Positions 34,701 to 42,989 of a DNA stretch of 64,000 nucleotides are shown here, piece after piece. A model generated the notes under the pieces. That model did not search any database, was not told the origin of the DNA, and saw only the letters and a list, made by a program, of their open reading frames with translations. The DNA comes from CAWIJJ01 sp963836405. Its GTDB lineage: Bacteria > Acidobacteriota > Terriglobia > Bryobacterales > Bryobacteraceae. Positions within the stretch are counted from its first letter, which is position 1; every line of letters begins with the position of its first letter. Made by a program: the position numbers and the translations under genes. Location: positions 348,134 to 412,133 of the forward strand of contig CAWIJL010000006.1 in NCBI GenBank assembly GCA_963836405.1. The letters run 5' to 3'.

Positions 34701-35275
34701 GCCCGCTCTCCGGTCAGCGCCCGGTAAGCTTCCGGATCGTCGATGTCGGCCACGATGCCGGGATCGTCCAGGTCGGCAAATTCCGTTTCCGCCGCATGGC
34801 GGTGTACCACGTCCCGCGCCGCGCCGTCTTCGGGAAGCGCCAGAAATTCCGGAATGAGCCGCGCCCCGAACCACACCGGATGCCCGCGCTTTCCCTGGTA
34901 TCGCGGAACGCGCAGCAGCGCGCCGGCGGAGCCGTCGAGCAGCCGGTCGAGGGTTGCGGGCAGCACCGCGGGATGGTCCACCAGCGTGAACAGCACTCCA
35001 TCCGCCGCCGCGGGCACCGCGCGCAGCCCGCACTGCATCGACCCTGTCTGCCCGGTCCGGTAGTTTGCGTTCACCACGAACTGCGCGGGCCCGGTGGCGC
35101 GTGCCCGGATCTCCTCCGCCTCGTGCCCAAGCACCACGATCACCGGCGAGCAGCGCGCCCGGAACAGCCGCACCAAGCGGTCCAGAAAGGTTTCGTCGCG
35201 ATAAGCAAGCAGCGCCTTGGGGATCCCCATGCGCCGCGATTCGCCGGCCGCCAGAATGAGCCCGGCGCAGCTCAC
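34697..35275 (-). CDS. MobA-like nucleotidyltransferase (molybdenum cofactor cytidylyl/guanylyltransferase type)
   Basis: A 192-residue NTP-transferase. The signature is the N-terminal GLILAAGESRRMGIPKALL, followed by IVVLGHEAEEI, the NANYRTGQTGSMQCGL region and FTLVDHPAV with the metal-binding Asp, as in MocA/MobA proteins that finish the molybdenum cofactor with CMP or GMP. XdhC upstream inserts matured cofactor into xanthine dehydrogenase-type enzymes, so the MocA-like (cytidylyl) version is the better fit. The start is GTG 35275, overlapping the XdhC stop as GTGA; no other start fits the conserved N-terminus. The enzyme it would mature is not encoded in the window. Confidence 0.85.
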   Translation of the reverse strand: MSCAGLILAAGESRRMGIPKALLAYRDETFLDRLVRLFRARCSPVIVVLGHEAEEIRARATGPAQFVVNANYRTGQTGSMQCGLRAVPAAADGVLFTLVDHPAVLPATLDRLLDGSAGALLRVPRYQGKRGHPVWFGARLIPEFLALPEDGAARDVVHRHAAETEFADLDDPGIVADIDDPEAYRALTGERA

Positions 35276-36111
35276 TTTTCGAGCACGGCCCGCGGCGCTT
35301 CGCCGGCAAGAATGGACATCGAAAGCGACCGCCAGTTGGAAGCGGCATTGCGGCGCACGGCGATCATCTCCGCCGTTACCGCGATGGCGATCTCCTCCGG
35401 AGAAATGGCGCCGATATCCAGGCCCATGGGAGCGTGCACCCGCTCGAAAGTGCTGCGCGGAGTCCCCTCCTTTTCGAGTTCGCGCACCACGTTGAGCACC
35501 TTCCGTTTGCTCCCGATCATGGCGATGTACCGCGCCGGCGTCGCCACCGCCAGCTTCAGCACCCGCATATCGTCGCGATGCCCGCGCGTCACGATAATGA
35601 TGTAGCTGGTTTCGTTGATCTCCAGTTTCGGGAAGATCTCCTCGTACTCGGCGGCGTGCACCGCGCCGGCCTCCGGAAAGCGTTCGCGGCTCGCGAAGGT
35701 TTCCCGGTCGTCCACCACGACGCTCGTGAAACCGGCCAGCGTGGCCACCTTCGACAGGCTCTTCGAAATGTGGCCGGCGCCGAAAATATAGGCGTGCGGC
35801 ACGGGCATCACCGGTTCCACGAACACGTCCAGTTGCCCTCCGCAGATCAGGCCGTTGTCGTAGGCGGCATCCTGCCCCAGGTTGAAGGTCAGGTGGCGCG
35901 GCTTTTCGGTGGCGATCACCTCGCGCGCCGCTTCCCACACCTCCGCCTCCACGCACCCGCCCCCGATGGTGCCGATCATCGACCCGTCCTCGCGGACCAG
36001 GATCTTGGCGCTCTCGTAGCTCGGGATGGACCCGCGCACCTGCACGATAGTGGCTAAGGCACATTTCTGGCCCGAATTGCGCAGCCGCACCAGTTCCGCG
36101 TAAACATCCAT
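35272..36111 (-). CDS. XdhC family protein (molybdoenzyme maturation)
   Basis: A 279-residue XdhC/CoxI-type factor that binds molybdenum cofactor and aids its sulfuration and insertion into xanthine dehydrogenase-like hydroxylases. The N-terminal XdhC domain shows CALATIVQVRGSIPSYESAK and the motif GTIGGGCVEAEVW. A C-terminal Rossmann domain starts AYIFGAGHISKSLSKVATLAG and continues SIITRGHRDD-type sequence (IIIVTRGHRDDM) to AMIGSKRKV and GAISPEEIAIAV. A TATAAT box (reverse strand 36121-36126) lies 9 bases before ATG 36111. First gene of an operon with the mobA-like and AsmA genes. Confidence 0.9.
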   Translation of the reverse strand: MDVYAELVRLRNSGQKCALATIVQVRGSIPSYESAKILVREDGSMIGTIGGGCVEAEVWEAAREVIATEKPRHLTFNLGQDAAYDNGLICGGQLDVFVEPVMPVPHAYIFGAGHISKSLSKVATLAGFTSVVVDDRETFASRERFPEAGAVHAAEYEEIFPKLEINETSYIIIVTRGHRDDMRVLKLAVATPARYIAMIGSKRKVLNVVRELEKEGTPRSTFERVHAPMGLDIGAISPEEIAIAVTAEMIAVRRNAASNWRSLSMSILAGEAPRAVLEK

Positions 36112-36120
36112 TACGATGCG

Positions 36121-36126
36121 ATTATA
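36121..36126 (-). promoter_or_regulatory. -10 box (TATAAT) for the xdhC operon
   Basis: A perfect TATAAT on the minus strand lies 9 bases before ATG 36111 with no Shine-Dalgarno, the best-matching of the leaderless-type boxes in the window. Confidence 0.5.
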
Positions 36127-36285
36127 TCGTGGCGCGCGACCCGATATCGCCGGGACGCAAGCACCCGCAGGTACCTCCTGGCATCGATAACCGCGATAAG
36201 CGGCACCGTCCGGCCGCACCAGAGTCCGAGACGGCGACTTCTTGGGAGTAATCACCCGGCCCCGGGCGCGGCGGCACCGCCTTGC

Positions 36286-36561
36286 CTAGTAGTGGTAGCG
36301 GGCCTGCAAGAAGTCGATCGCTTGGTCACTGACGCGATACACCAGCCGGTGTTCCTGTGTGACGCGGCGCGACCAGCACCCGGCAAGCACGTGCTTTAGC
36401 GGTTCGGGCTTCCCAGGACCTTCGAAAGGATCTCGCATGACAGCGTCAACCAGATCGAGAATCCGGATTGCAGCGGCGCGCTCCGTCTTCACCCAAAACC
36501 TGAGGTCCTGAAGGAACTCCGGCTGGAACAGGGCTACCCGCTTAGGCTGTCGCTTCACCAA
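36286..36561 (-). CDS. YoeB/Txe family mRNA endonuclease toxin
   Basis: A 91-residue RelE-fold toxin. YoeB pattern: ALFQPEFLQDLRFWVKTERAAAIRILDLVDAV, then PFEGPGKPEPLKHVLAGCWSRRV, TQEHRLVYRVSDQAI and the terminal ARYHY. The family catalytic set (Glu in the helix, Arg and His in the strand, Tyr at the C-terminus) appears to be present. It cleaves mRNA on the ribosome in known members. Overlaps the upstream antitoxin gene by 20 bp, giving a coupled YefM-YoeB pair on the minus strand. Confidence 0.92.
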   Translation of the reverse strand: MVKRQPKRVALFQPEFLQDLRFWVKTERAAAIRILDLVDAVMRDPFEGPGKPEPLKHVLAGCWSRRVTQEHRLVYRVSDQAIDFLQARYHY

Positions 36562-36829
36562 GCATCTCTTTGCGCAATGAAGCCACTGTTCCAGGTTTGA
36601 CTTTGCCTGCTTTTGCGCGACGAAGCGCCGACATGAGCCGGCGCGCGTTGCGAGGGGAACGCAATAAATGCGCTGTTTCCATCAGCCCGGCGAGTTCGGA
36701 TGCCGGAATCAGCGCAACGTCACGCGCCCCTCTCCGTCGTACGATGACGGTGTCCTGCTGATCTACTACCTGGTCGAGCACGGTAGCCAAGTTCTCGCGC
36801 AGGCTGCTATACGTCGTTTCGCTCGGCAT
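36542..36829 (-). CDS. YefM/Phd family antitoxin
   Basis: A 95-residue antitoxin. The N-terminal Phd/YefM fold is visible in TTYSSLRENLATVLDQVVDQQDTVIVRRRG, then DVALIPASELAGLMETAHLLRSPRNARRL. The C-terminal toxin-binding tail is unusually long and basic (ALRRAKAGKVKPGTVASLRKEML). Its stop lies 20 bp inside the YoeB gene. A 17-bp palindrome with the TGTACA-type half-site known for YefM operators sits 18 bp upstream of the start (36848-36864), so autoregulation is very likely. Appears intact. Confidence 0.9.
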   Translation of the reverse strand: MPSETTYSSLRENLATVLDQVVDQQDTVIVRRRGARDVALIPASELAGLMETAHLLRSPRNARRLMSALRRAKAGKVKPGTVASLRKEMLGEATA

Positions 36830-36847
36830 GAATCCCTCGCCTCAATT

Positions 36848-36864
36848 GTACAGGATTCCTGTAC
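36848..36864. promoter_or_regulatory. YefM-YoeB operator palindrome
   Basis: GTACAGG-ATT-CCTGTAC is a perfect dyad, with TTGTACAGG on one side and CCTGTACG on the other. YefM of E. coli recognises TGTACA-containing palindromes, which matches TGTACAGG here. It ends 18 bases before the yefM start. Confidence 0.6.
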
Positions 36865-36980
36865 GTTGTTGCGCGCACCTCTCCCGGCCTCAGTTCGCTC
36901 AGGCCGCACGCTGGCCGTACGGGTCTCAAGCGCCATGCCGACTTCTGGGGAGTAATCGCGTTGATACCTGTCTGCGGCTT

Positions 36981-37358
36981 TCAATCGAAAAAACTGAGTT
37001 CCTTCATTGGGTAGTGTTTGCGATTTCGCGTCCACAGCATGGCGTCGTGGGCGGCCGCGGTTGCCGCAATCAGCGCATCACCCAACTCGAGATTGTGGCT
37101 CTTGCGATATCGTCGCAGGTAGTCTCCGGCGGACCGTCCCACTGCAGCGTCGGCGGGAGCGCACGCCAGCGCGCCGAATAACGCTTCCAGGCTGCTGAAT
37201 TCGCTCGGGCGCGCTCCCGCCCAAAGTTCGGCCTCGTTCACGGGGGAGAACAGGATAAGCGCGTCGGACGTGCTCAAATCAGCCCACTTGGATAGGATCG
37301 ACTCGTCCCGCCCTCGGCAGACCTCGATCAGGATGTCGGAATCTATGAGAACGGTCAC
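36981..37358 (-). CDS. VapC-type PIN domain ribonuclease toxin
   Basis: A 125-residue PIN toxin of standard length. Acidic active-site residues are Asp6 in VLIDSDILIEV, Glu42/Glu44 in PVNEAELWAG and Asp94 in LELGDALIAATA, with the fourth motif LWTRNRKHY. It should cleave tRNA or rRNA as an Mg-dependent endonuclease. ATG 37358 overlaps the vapB stop by 4 bp (ATGA), the normal antitoxin-first order. Intact. Confidence 0.92.
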   Translation of the reverse strand: MTVLIDSDILIEVCRGRDESILSKWADLSTSDALILFSPVNEAELWAGARPSEFSSLEALFGALACAPADAAVGRSAGDYLRRYRKSHNLELGDALIAATAAAHDAMLWTRNRKHYPMKELSFFD

Positions 37359-37612
37359 CGCTCAGCGAGCCTCTCGAGTCGGCTGCCTCGGCGCAGGCGG
37401 CGGACCTCCCTACCTGCGTCATCGTCGTCACCCTGAACCTTGCGGATTCCTACGACGCTCTGCATCGCTGCCCTCCGCCGGTCGAGGTCGCCGAGATAGC
37501 GTTCCCGGACAGCCTGCCGGACCAGTTCGGAGACGCTGGTCTTCTCGCTCCGCGCTCGGGCGTGTAGCGCGCCCCAGAGCTGGTCGTCCAGATAAAGTTG
37601 CGTACGCCTCAT
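37355..37612 (-). CDS. VapB-type ribbon-helix-helix antitoxin
   Basis: An 85-residue antitoxin. The ribbon-helix-helix DNA-binding part is MRRTQLYLDDQLWGALHARARSEKTSVSELVRQAV, a typical CopG/VapB pattern. The C-terminal half (RRAAMQSVVGIRKVQGDDDD, then VRRLRRGSRLERL) should wrap the PIN toxin. I used ATG 37612. An in-frame ATG three codons upstream (37621) exists but lies inside the operator dyad, and no Shine-Dalgarno is seen for either. Coupled to vapC by a 4-bp overlap. Confidence 0.88.
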   Translation of the reverse strand: MRRTQLYLDDQLWGALHARARSEKTSVSELVRQAVRERYLGDLDRRRAAMQSVVGIRKVQGDDDDAGREVRRLRRGSRLERLAER

Positions 37613-37629
37613 GATGTACATTATACATC
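37613..37629. promoter_or_regulatory. VapBC operator dyad
   Basis: GATGTA-CATTA-TACATC directly touches the vapB start codon at 37612. The same 6-base arms occur in CGATGTA-TCT-TACATCG at 52325-52341, upstream of an unrelated gene. Confidence 0.5.
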
Positions 37630-37870
37630 GGAGGCGCTGGCAGGGCTGCGTCAGACCCCGCTCAGCGCTAGCGATGAGAAACCGACTTGCGGGAGTAATG
37701 CGGCCGGCTTGCGCCAATGGTCGTAAGAAAACGGTTGGAGCGGGCAGATCGGTGAGTCGGCGACCATACGGACGGGTGGGATGGAAAAACGACACGGCGT
37801 CGGAAGGCCTTTTGCGACCCGAGTGCCCGGCGCCGTGCGCAGCGAGGTTGTGCCGCCGATCGTGGTGTCG

Positions 37871-39181
37871 TTAGCGCGCGGGGTTTTTGTACGGCCTCGT
37901 TCTGCGCTGATCGCTACCGCCGTTCTGGAACAGCTTCAATTCGATGCCTTCGGCCATCGCTCGGTAGCCGGCGTCGTTCGGGTGGAGGTGATCGCCGCTG
38001 TCGTACCGGGGAAGCAGCCGAGCGGGGGAAGCCGGGTCGCGCAACACTTCATCAAAATCGATCACGGCGTCGTACTCGGTGCTGTTGCGAATCCAATCGT
38101 TGACCGTCTGGCGCAGCTCAGTCTTAGCCGCGGAGGCAAACGCGAATCCTTCGAATGGCGTAAGCGTTCCGCCAAAGATCTTCAGGCCACGAGCATGGGC
38201 ACGGTCAATGATCTGCTTGTGACCCTGGATAATCTGTTCGGCGGTAACGAGGTCGGCGGGGCTGAATACGAACAGGAGGTCATTGTTCCCTATTAGCGTG
38301 ATCACGTGCGAGACTCCTGTCTGCGCGAGCACGTCGCGCTCGAATCGTGCCAGCCCGTTCGGGCCAACGATGTCATTGAGAAGTTTATTGCCGGTGATCG
38401 CGCCGTTCAGGACGCCCATCTTGTGATTGCCCGATTGCACGGACAACCGGCGGGCAAGGTAGTCCGGCCAACGAGTATTGGCGTCAACGGTCGATTGTAT
38501 CCCGTCCGTAACCGAGTCGCCGAAGGTCACAACCGCGCCCGTTTGCTTGGAGGCGATAACCTCCACGCCGGCCAGCCAGAACCAGGCGTTGTGCTCTGCA
38601 CCCGCAGCATCTCGCCAATGCGCTGTCGAGATGAACGGCATATCGGCGGCGCCGGTGAAGTCTCCTTCCGGCGAGACATACGACGTCTGCAACGACTCAA
38701 AGTGCCATGCCGCCGGAGTGGTGGCGCCGGGCAAAAAAATGCTAACCGCGAGATCGCTGAGCGCGGGCACATCCAAATCCACCGGGTCGCTCACTACGAT
38801 CGCGCCCGGCGGGATTCTAATGGACTCGTGACCGCCGAAGGTCAGCTTCCTGTCGGAAATGGGATCGATCGCGGAACCCGAGCCGCGACGCGCGATGTGC
38901 GCTGCTCCGACAACCAAAGCGCCGCTCCCGAAGGTTGAAAGCCGGATACGCACGCGATCGCCACCGATACTGGTGCGCACGATCTGGCGCAGCGTCTGGT
39001 TCTTAAAGGTTGGGCTGCCGGGCTGCCCCGGGATTGTCTCCGGCCCGTGCACCGCGGTGCTCCAGGTTCCTGCCCACTGTTCATCAGGTTTCTGTGGAGA
39101 GGCAATGGCGGCGGTGGTCAGCGCCGAGGCGGCCAAAAGAACGCCGGGCACGAGAAAGCGGGTTGCGAATCTGTAATTCAT
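37871..39181 (-). CDS. SGNH/GDSL-family esterase, exported
   Basis: A 436-residue secreted hydrolase. A signal peptide covers about 1-27 (ending TTAAIASP). A beta-rich domain (about 35-210, WAGTWSTAVHGPETIPG onward) precedes the SGNH catalytic domain. Ser223 lies in VVTFGDSVTDG (block I); block II is the Gly in NGAITGNKLL, block III has Asn in LIGNNDL, and block V is Asp397 and His400 in SGDHLHPND. The two-domain order is that of bacterial rhamnogalacturonan acetylesterase or lipase-like GDSL proteins; the acyl substrate cannot be named. An AAAGGAGATCC ribosome site precedes ATG 39181. It is divergent from the sigma factor gene, separated by 82 bp. Confidence 0.9.
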   Translation of the reverse strand: MNYRFATRFLVPGVLLAASALTTAAIASPQKPDEQWAGTWSTAVHGPETIPGQPGSPTFKNQTLRQIVRTSIGGDRVRIRLSTFGSGALVVGAAHIARRGSGSAIDPISDRKLTFGGHESIRIPPGAIVVSDPVDLDVPALSDLAVSIFLPGATTPAAWHFESLQTSYVSPEGDFTGAADMPFISTAHWRDAAGAEHNAWFWLAGVEVIASKQTGAVVTFGDSVTDGIQSTVDANTRWPDYLARRLSVQSGNHKMGVLNGAITGNKLLNDIVGPNGLARFERDVLAQTGVSHVITLIGNNDLLFVFSPADLVTAEQIIQGHKQIIDRAHARGLKIFGGTLTPFEGFAFASAAKTELRQTVNDWIRNSTEYDAVIDFDEVLRDPASPARLLPRYDSGDHLHPNDAGYRAMAEGIELKLFQNGGSDQRRTRPYKNPAR

Positions 39182-39250
39182 GTCGGATCTCCTTTTCGAT
39201 CTCACCCTCAGTAGGCGCGAACCGGTCGAGCGACTCCGCAAAAAAAGCTA

Positions 39251-39256
39251 TAGAAT
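39251..39256 (+). promoter_or_regulatory. -10 box (TAGAAT) for leaderless start of the sigma factor
   Basis: TAGAAT ends 7 bases before ATG 39264. The upstream in-frame codon at 39180 would overlap the divergent gene start and is not used. Confidence 0.45.
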
Positions 39257-39263
39257 CTCGACA

Positions 39264-39836
39264 ATGGCTACCAGCGGACAGTCCCGGCCGGAAGTCACGG
39301 CGCTGCTGATGGCATGGGCCGGCGGCGATCAGGACGCGTTGTCCCGCCTCACACCGCTGGTTCATGCCGAACTGCACCGCCTGGCAACCGCCTACATGCG
39401 TCGCGAACGGGACGGACACACTCTCCAGACCACAGCCTTGGTGAACGAGGCATATCTCAAGCTCGTCGATTCGAGCCGGGTCAACTGGCAGAACCGCGCC
39501 CACTTCTTCGCCGTCGCGGCTCAACTGATGCGCCGTATCCTGGTAGACTTCGCTCGCAAGCGTGGTTATCAAAAGCGCGGCGGGGCCTGGAGGAGGATCA
39601 CGCTTGTGGATGGATTGGCCGCCGCAAGAGACGCGGATTCGGGACTGATCGAGATCGATGAGGCGCTGCAGCGACTGGCCCAGCTCGATTCGCGCAAGGC
39701 GCAGGTCGTTGAATTGCGTTTCTTCGGCGGATTGAGCTTGGAAGAGACCGCCGACGCCCTGCAGGTTTCTACCGACACTGTCGGCAGGGAATGGCGAGCA
39801 GCCAAGGCCTGGCTGAAGCGCGAGTTACAGCGATGA
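39264..39836 (+). CDS. ECF-type RNA polymerase sigma factor (acidobacterial type)
   Basis: A 190-residue sigma-70 family factor. Region 2 spans about 10-90 (ALLMAWAGGDQDALSRLTPLVHAEL, RLATAYMRRERDGHTLQTTALVNEAYLKLVD and FFAVAAQLMRRILVDFAR). Region 4 is at about 130-185 with VVELRFFGGLSLEETADALQVS as helix-turn-helix. This is the sigma group that acidobacteria encode with a downstream Ser/Thr kinase, and here the kinase overlaps by 4 bp (ATGA). It has no anti-sigma gene; the kinase may control it instead, which is inference. ATG 39264 fits the -10 box. Confidence 0.9.
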   Translation: MATSGQSRPEVTALLMAWAGGDQDALSRLTPLVHAELHRLATAYMRRERDGHTLQTTALVNEAYLKLVDSSRVNWQNRAHFFAVAAQLMRRILVDFARKRGYQKRGGAWRRITLVDGLAAARDADSGLIEIDEALQRLAQLDSRKAQVVELRFFGGLSLEETADALQVSTDTVGREWRAAKAWLKRELQR

Positions 39837-42739
39837 CACCAGAGCGCTGGGCTGACGTGGAGCGGATCTTTCAGGCCGCCTTGGATCGGGCGCCCTCGGC
39901 GAGACCCGGATTTCTCGACGGGGCGTGCGCCGGCGATGGCGAATTGCGACGCGAAGTGCTGTGCTTGCTGGAGGCGCACGACTCCGAGGATCGATTTCTG
40001 GAGACGCCCGCCCTGGAGAAGACGGCCCGCACGCTAAGCGCCGCGGTCACGCCCCTTGGGCGTGGTCAGCGGATGGGCTCTTACGAGCTGATTGCGCCGC
40101 TCGGCGCCGGCGGCATGGGCGAAGTCTGGCAGGCACGAGACCCGGCTCTTGACCGCCACGTAGCAATCAAAGTTGTGTCTCCGCAATACTCCCGAGATCC
40201 GGAACGCCTTCGCCGCTTCGAACAGGAGGCCCGGGCGGCAGGCATGCTGAACCACCCGAATATCCTGGCGATCTATGCGATCGGGGAGGAAAGCGGCTCG
40301 CCTTATCTTGTAACCGAGCTGCTCGAGGGAGCCACCCTGCGCCAGCGACTCGCAGGCGGCACGATTCAGGAGTCCAAAGCTATCGAATACGCCGTGCAGA
40401 TTTCCCAAGGCCTGGCTGCCGCGCACAACAAGGGCATAGTGCATCGTGACCTGAAACCGGAGAACATCTTCGTCAGCAACGATGGACACGTAAAGATTCT
40501 CGATTTCGGCCTGGCTAAACTAGTGCAACCCGAGGGGAAGCGGCCGGACGAACTCGAGACGGCGACGGGAACCGTGCTGGGCACGCCCGCTTACATGTCA
40601 CCTGAACAGGTGCGGGCGCAACGGTTAGATCACCGTTCGGATATTTTCTCGCTAGGGGCAGTGCTTTACGAGATGTTGACGGGGGCGCGCGCCTTTTCCG
40701 GCAGCACAAGCGTCGAAACTATGAACGCCATTCTGAAGGACGATCCGCCGCCGATTGCAAACGTTTCACCGCAGGTGGCGGAGATCGTACGGCATTGCCT
40801 CGAGAAGGCGCCTGGGGAACGCTTTCAATCCGCGCGAGACCTGAGTTTTCAACTGCACCTTACCCGGCACCCGTCATCTCAAACTACCGCACCGCGATCA
40901 ACCAGGATTTCGCGCCGCCATATCGCCACGGCAATCGCGGGCGCGGCTTTAGTGGGAATTGGGGGTCTTATGTGGCTCAAGCCCACACCGGCGCCGGGAC
41001 CCACCAGCATCGTCGTGCGGGTGACTTCGGACTCGGGATTAACTACGGATCCAGCTCTTTCGCCCGATGGCAAGCTGATCGCGTATGCCTCCGACCGGAG
41101 TGGAGACGGCAACCTGGATATTTGGAGGCGGCAACTTGCTACGGGTGAGGCCGTCCGTCTAACCAGCGATCCGGCGGACGAATCCGAACCGGAATTTTCG
41201 CCGGACGGCGGCCGGCTCCTGTTTCGCTCCGAGCTGGCCGGTGGGGGCATCTACGCGATCTCCGCATTCGGCGGCGGCGATCCGCATCTGGTTGCGAAGC
41301 AGGGCCGCCGGCCGCGGTTCTCGCCGGATGGCAGGCACGTGGCGTATTGGACCGGAACTTGGTATATGGGCAAAGCCTTCATCCTGCCCTGGGGCGGAGG
41401 ATCTCCTCCCATACCAGTCCAGCCCGAATTCACCTCGGTTCTCTATCCGACCTGGTCGCCGGATGGGAAGCGATTGCTTTTCCTGGGAGCGCGCAGCCCC
41501 CGGGATTTGACGACGGAGGGGTTCGACTGGTGGGTGGCGCCAATTGAGGGCGGACCAGCCATCAAGAGCGAAGCGTCGGCCGTTTTCCGGCGGGAGGGCC
41601 TCAGCGACGGCCGACCCTCCCTGGTCGCACCGGCGGCCTGGCTTGACGATCGAGTGTTGTTCTCTGCCAAGGCAGGCGACCTCACCAGCTTGTGGCAACT
41701 TCTCGTCTCTCCACGTACGGGGAAGGCGAGTGGTAGTCCCCAGCGGATCACCCTGGGGACTTCGGTTGAAGGAAAGCCTTCCTCCGCCGGCGGTGACGTG
41801 GCATTTGCGAGTCTCACTCAAAACCTGAACATCTGGAGCTTGGCCATAGACGCGAATCGAGGCAGGGGGGTAGGTGAGCTGCAGCAAATCACTCAAGGCG
41901 TTTTCGACGCACATACCAGTCTTTCCGCGGACGGCAGCAAATTAGTTTTCATTTCCAGCCGATCTGGAAACCCGGAGGTGTGGTTGAAAGACCTGACAAC
42001 AGGCAAGGAGAGGGCTTTGACGAACTCTCCATCGATCGAGGAGCAACCGGAGATTACCGCAGACGGTACTCGGGTCTGCTACTTGGTCTACGGAGAAAAA
42101 CCGAGTATTTACGAAATTAGCGTGAACGGCGGCGTTCCCGAAAAGATTTGCGACGATTGCATACGGCCATGGGATTGGTCTCCCGACGGCAAAAAGCTAC
42201 TCTACCTTCTGGGCGAAGGCCGGCCGAATCAGCCACGCGGTAGTATGGCGCTCGGACTGGTCGATGTTGCTGCGCGCGAAAAAATCGATTACCTCGAACA
42301 TTCCAGTCGCGGTCTCGCGCGTGCCCGCTTTTCGCCGGATGGGCGTTGGATCAGTTTCGTGGAAATGGAGAGACCGGGCGTCAGTCGCATCATGATCGCG
42401 CCATTCGACTTCCCCGGACCGGCTGAGGACAAGTGGATTGCGATCACGGGCAATACAACTTTCCACGACAAACCCCGATGGTCTCCGGACGGCAACCTCC
42501 TCTACTTCCTCGCCGACCTCGACGGATACCGCTGCATCTACGCCCGCCGCCTGGAGCCGTCGACAAAACGTCCGTTAGGAGATGCCTTCGACGTGTATCA
42601 TTCCCATAGCGCCAGGCGCTCCTTGATGAACATGGGTTTTCAATTCCTGGAAATCTCTCTCAGTCGCGATCGACTGGTTTCCAACTTCGGCGAGGTCAGC
42701 GGCAATATCTGGATTGCGAAAATGAACGGACAAAAATAG
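39833..42739 (+). CDS. Membrane Ser/Thr protein kinase with TolB/WD40-like propeller
   Basis: A 968-residue Hanks-type kinase. Residues 1-80 form a helical region; the kinase domain starts LIAPLGAGGMGEVWQARD, with the glycine loop at about 91-97, Lys113 in VAIKVV, the catalytic loop HRDLKPEN (Asp206), DFGLAK at 224-229 and GTPAYMSPEQV. A single membrane helix lies at about 358-376 (ATAIAGAALVGIGGLMWL). About 590 periplasmic residues follow with repeated PDGK/SPDGR-type blades (SPDGKLIAYASDRSGDGNLDIW and similar), a TolB-like beta-propeller. The layout predicts a sensor outside and a kinase inside. It overlaps the ECF sigma gene by 4 bp, so sigma phosphorylation is a testable idea. Confidence 0.93.
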   Translation: MTPERWADVERIFQAALDRAPSARPGFLDGACAGDGELRREVLCLLEAHDSEDRFLETPALEKTARTLSAAVTPLGRGQRMGSYELIAPLGAGGMGEVWQARDPALDRHVAIKVVSPQYSRDPERLRRFEQEARAAGMLNHPNILAIYAIGEESGSPYLVTELLEGATLRQRLAGGTIQESKAIEYAVQISQGLAAAHNKGIVHRDLKPENIFVSNDGHVKILDFGLAKLVQPEGKRPDELETATGTVLGTPAYMSPEQVRAQRLDHRSDIFSLGAVLYEMLTGARAFSGSTSVETMNAILKDDPPPIANVSPQVAEIVRHCLEKAPGERFQSARDLSFQLHLTRHPSSQTTAPRSTRISRRHIATAIAGAALVGIGGLMWLKPTPAPGPTSIVVRVTSDSGLTTDPALSPDGKLIAYASDRSGDGNLDIWRRQLATGEAVRLTSDPADESEPEFSPDGGRLLFRSELAGGGIYAISAFGGGDPHLVAKQGRRPRFSPDGRHVAYWTGTWYMGKAFILPWGGGSPPIPVQPEFTSVLYPTWSPDGKRLLFLGARSPRDLTTEGFDWWVAPIEGGPAIKSEASAVFRREGLSDGRPSLVAPAAWLDDRVLFSAKAGDLTSLWQLLVSPRTGKASGSPQRITLGTSVEGKPSSAGGDVAFASLTQNLNIWSLAIDANRGRGVGELQQITQGVFDAHTSLSADGSKLVFISSRSGNPEVWLKDLTTGKERALTNSPSIEEQPEITADGTRVCYLVYGEKPSIYEISVNGGVPEKICDDCIRPWDWSPDGKKLLYLLGEGRPNQPRGSMALGLVDVAAREKIDYLEHSSRGLARARFSPDGRWISFVEMERPGVSRIMIAPFDFPGPAEDKWIAITGNTTFHDKPRWSPDGNLLYFLADLDGYRCIYARRLEPSTKRPLGDAFDVYHSHSARRSLMNMGFQFLEISLSRDRLVSNFGEVSGNIWIAKMNGQK

Positions 42740-42977
42740 GCCGATGGCGCGCCCCGCCGCCGTTCGGTGGTGTCCGGCTCCCAGCAGATCGTCATTGCCC
42801 CTGGTGCTTCGCGTTTGGACGTCGAGATCGGCAGCTTGCCGGATAACGCGCAAACCACTGAACTGGAAGTGGGTGACAGTCGAGCATTCGGATTAGGAAC
42901 GAGAAACGCGCTACGCACAGCCGATTGCTCTGGTAAGGATAATCCAGCCACCGAGACGCCGGTCCCGGTAATCCCGC

Positions 42978-42983
42978 TACAAT
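42978..42983 (+). promoter_or_regulatory. -10 box (TACAAT) for leaderless start at 42990
   Basis: TACAAT ends 6 bases before GTG 42990, supporting that start. The 250-bp gap upstream of the gene otherwise shows no feature. Confidence 0.45.
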
Positions 42984-42989
42984 CTGCTG

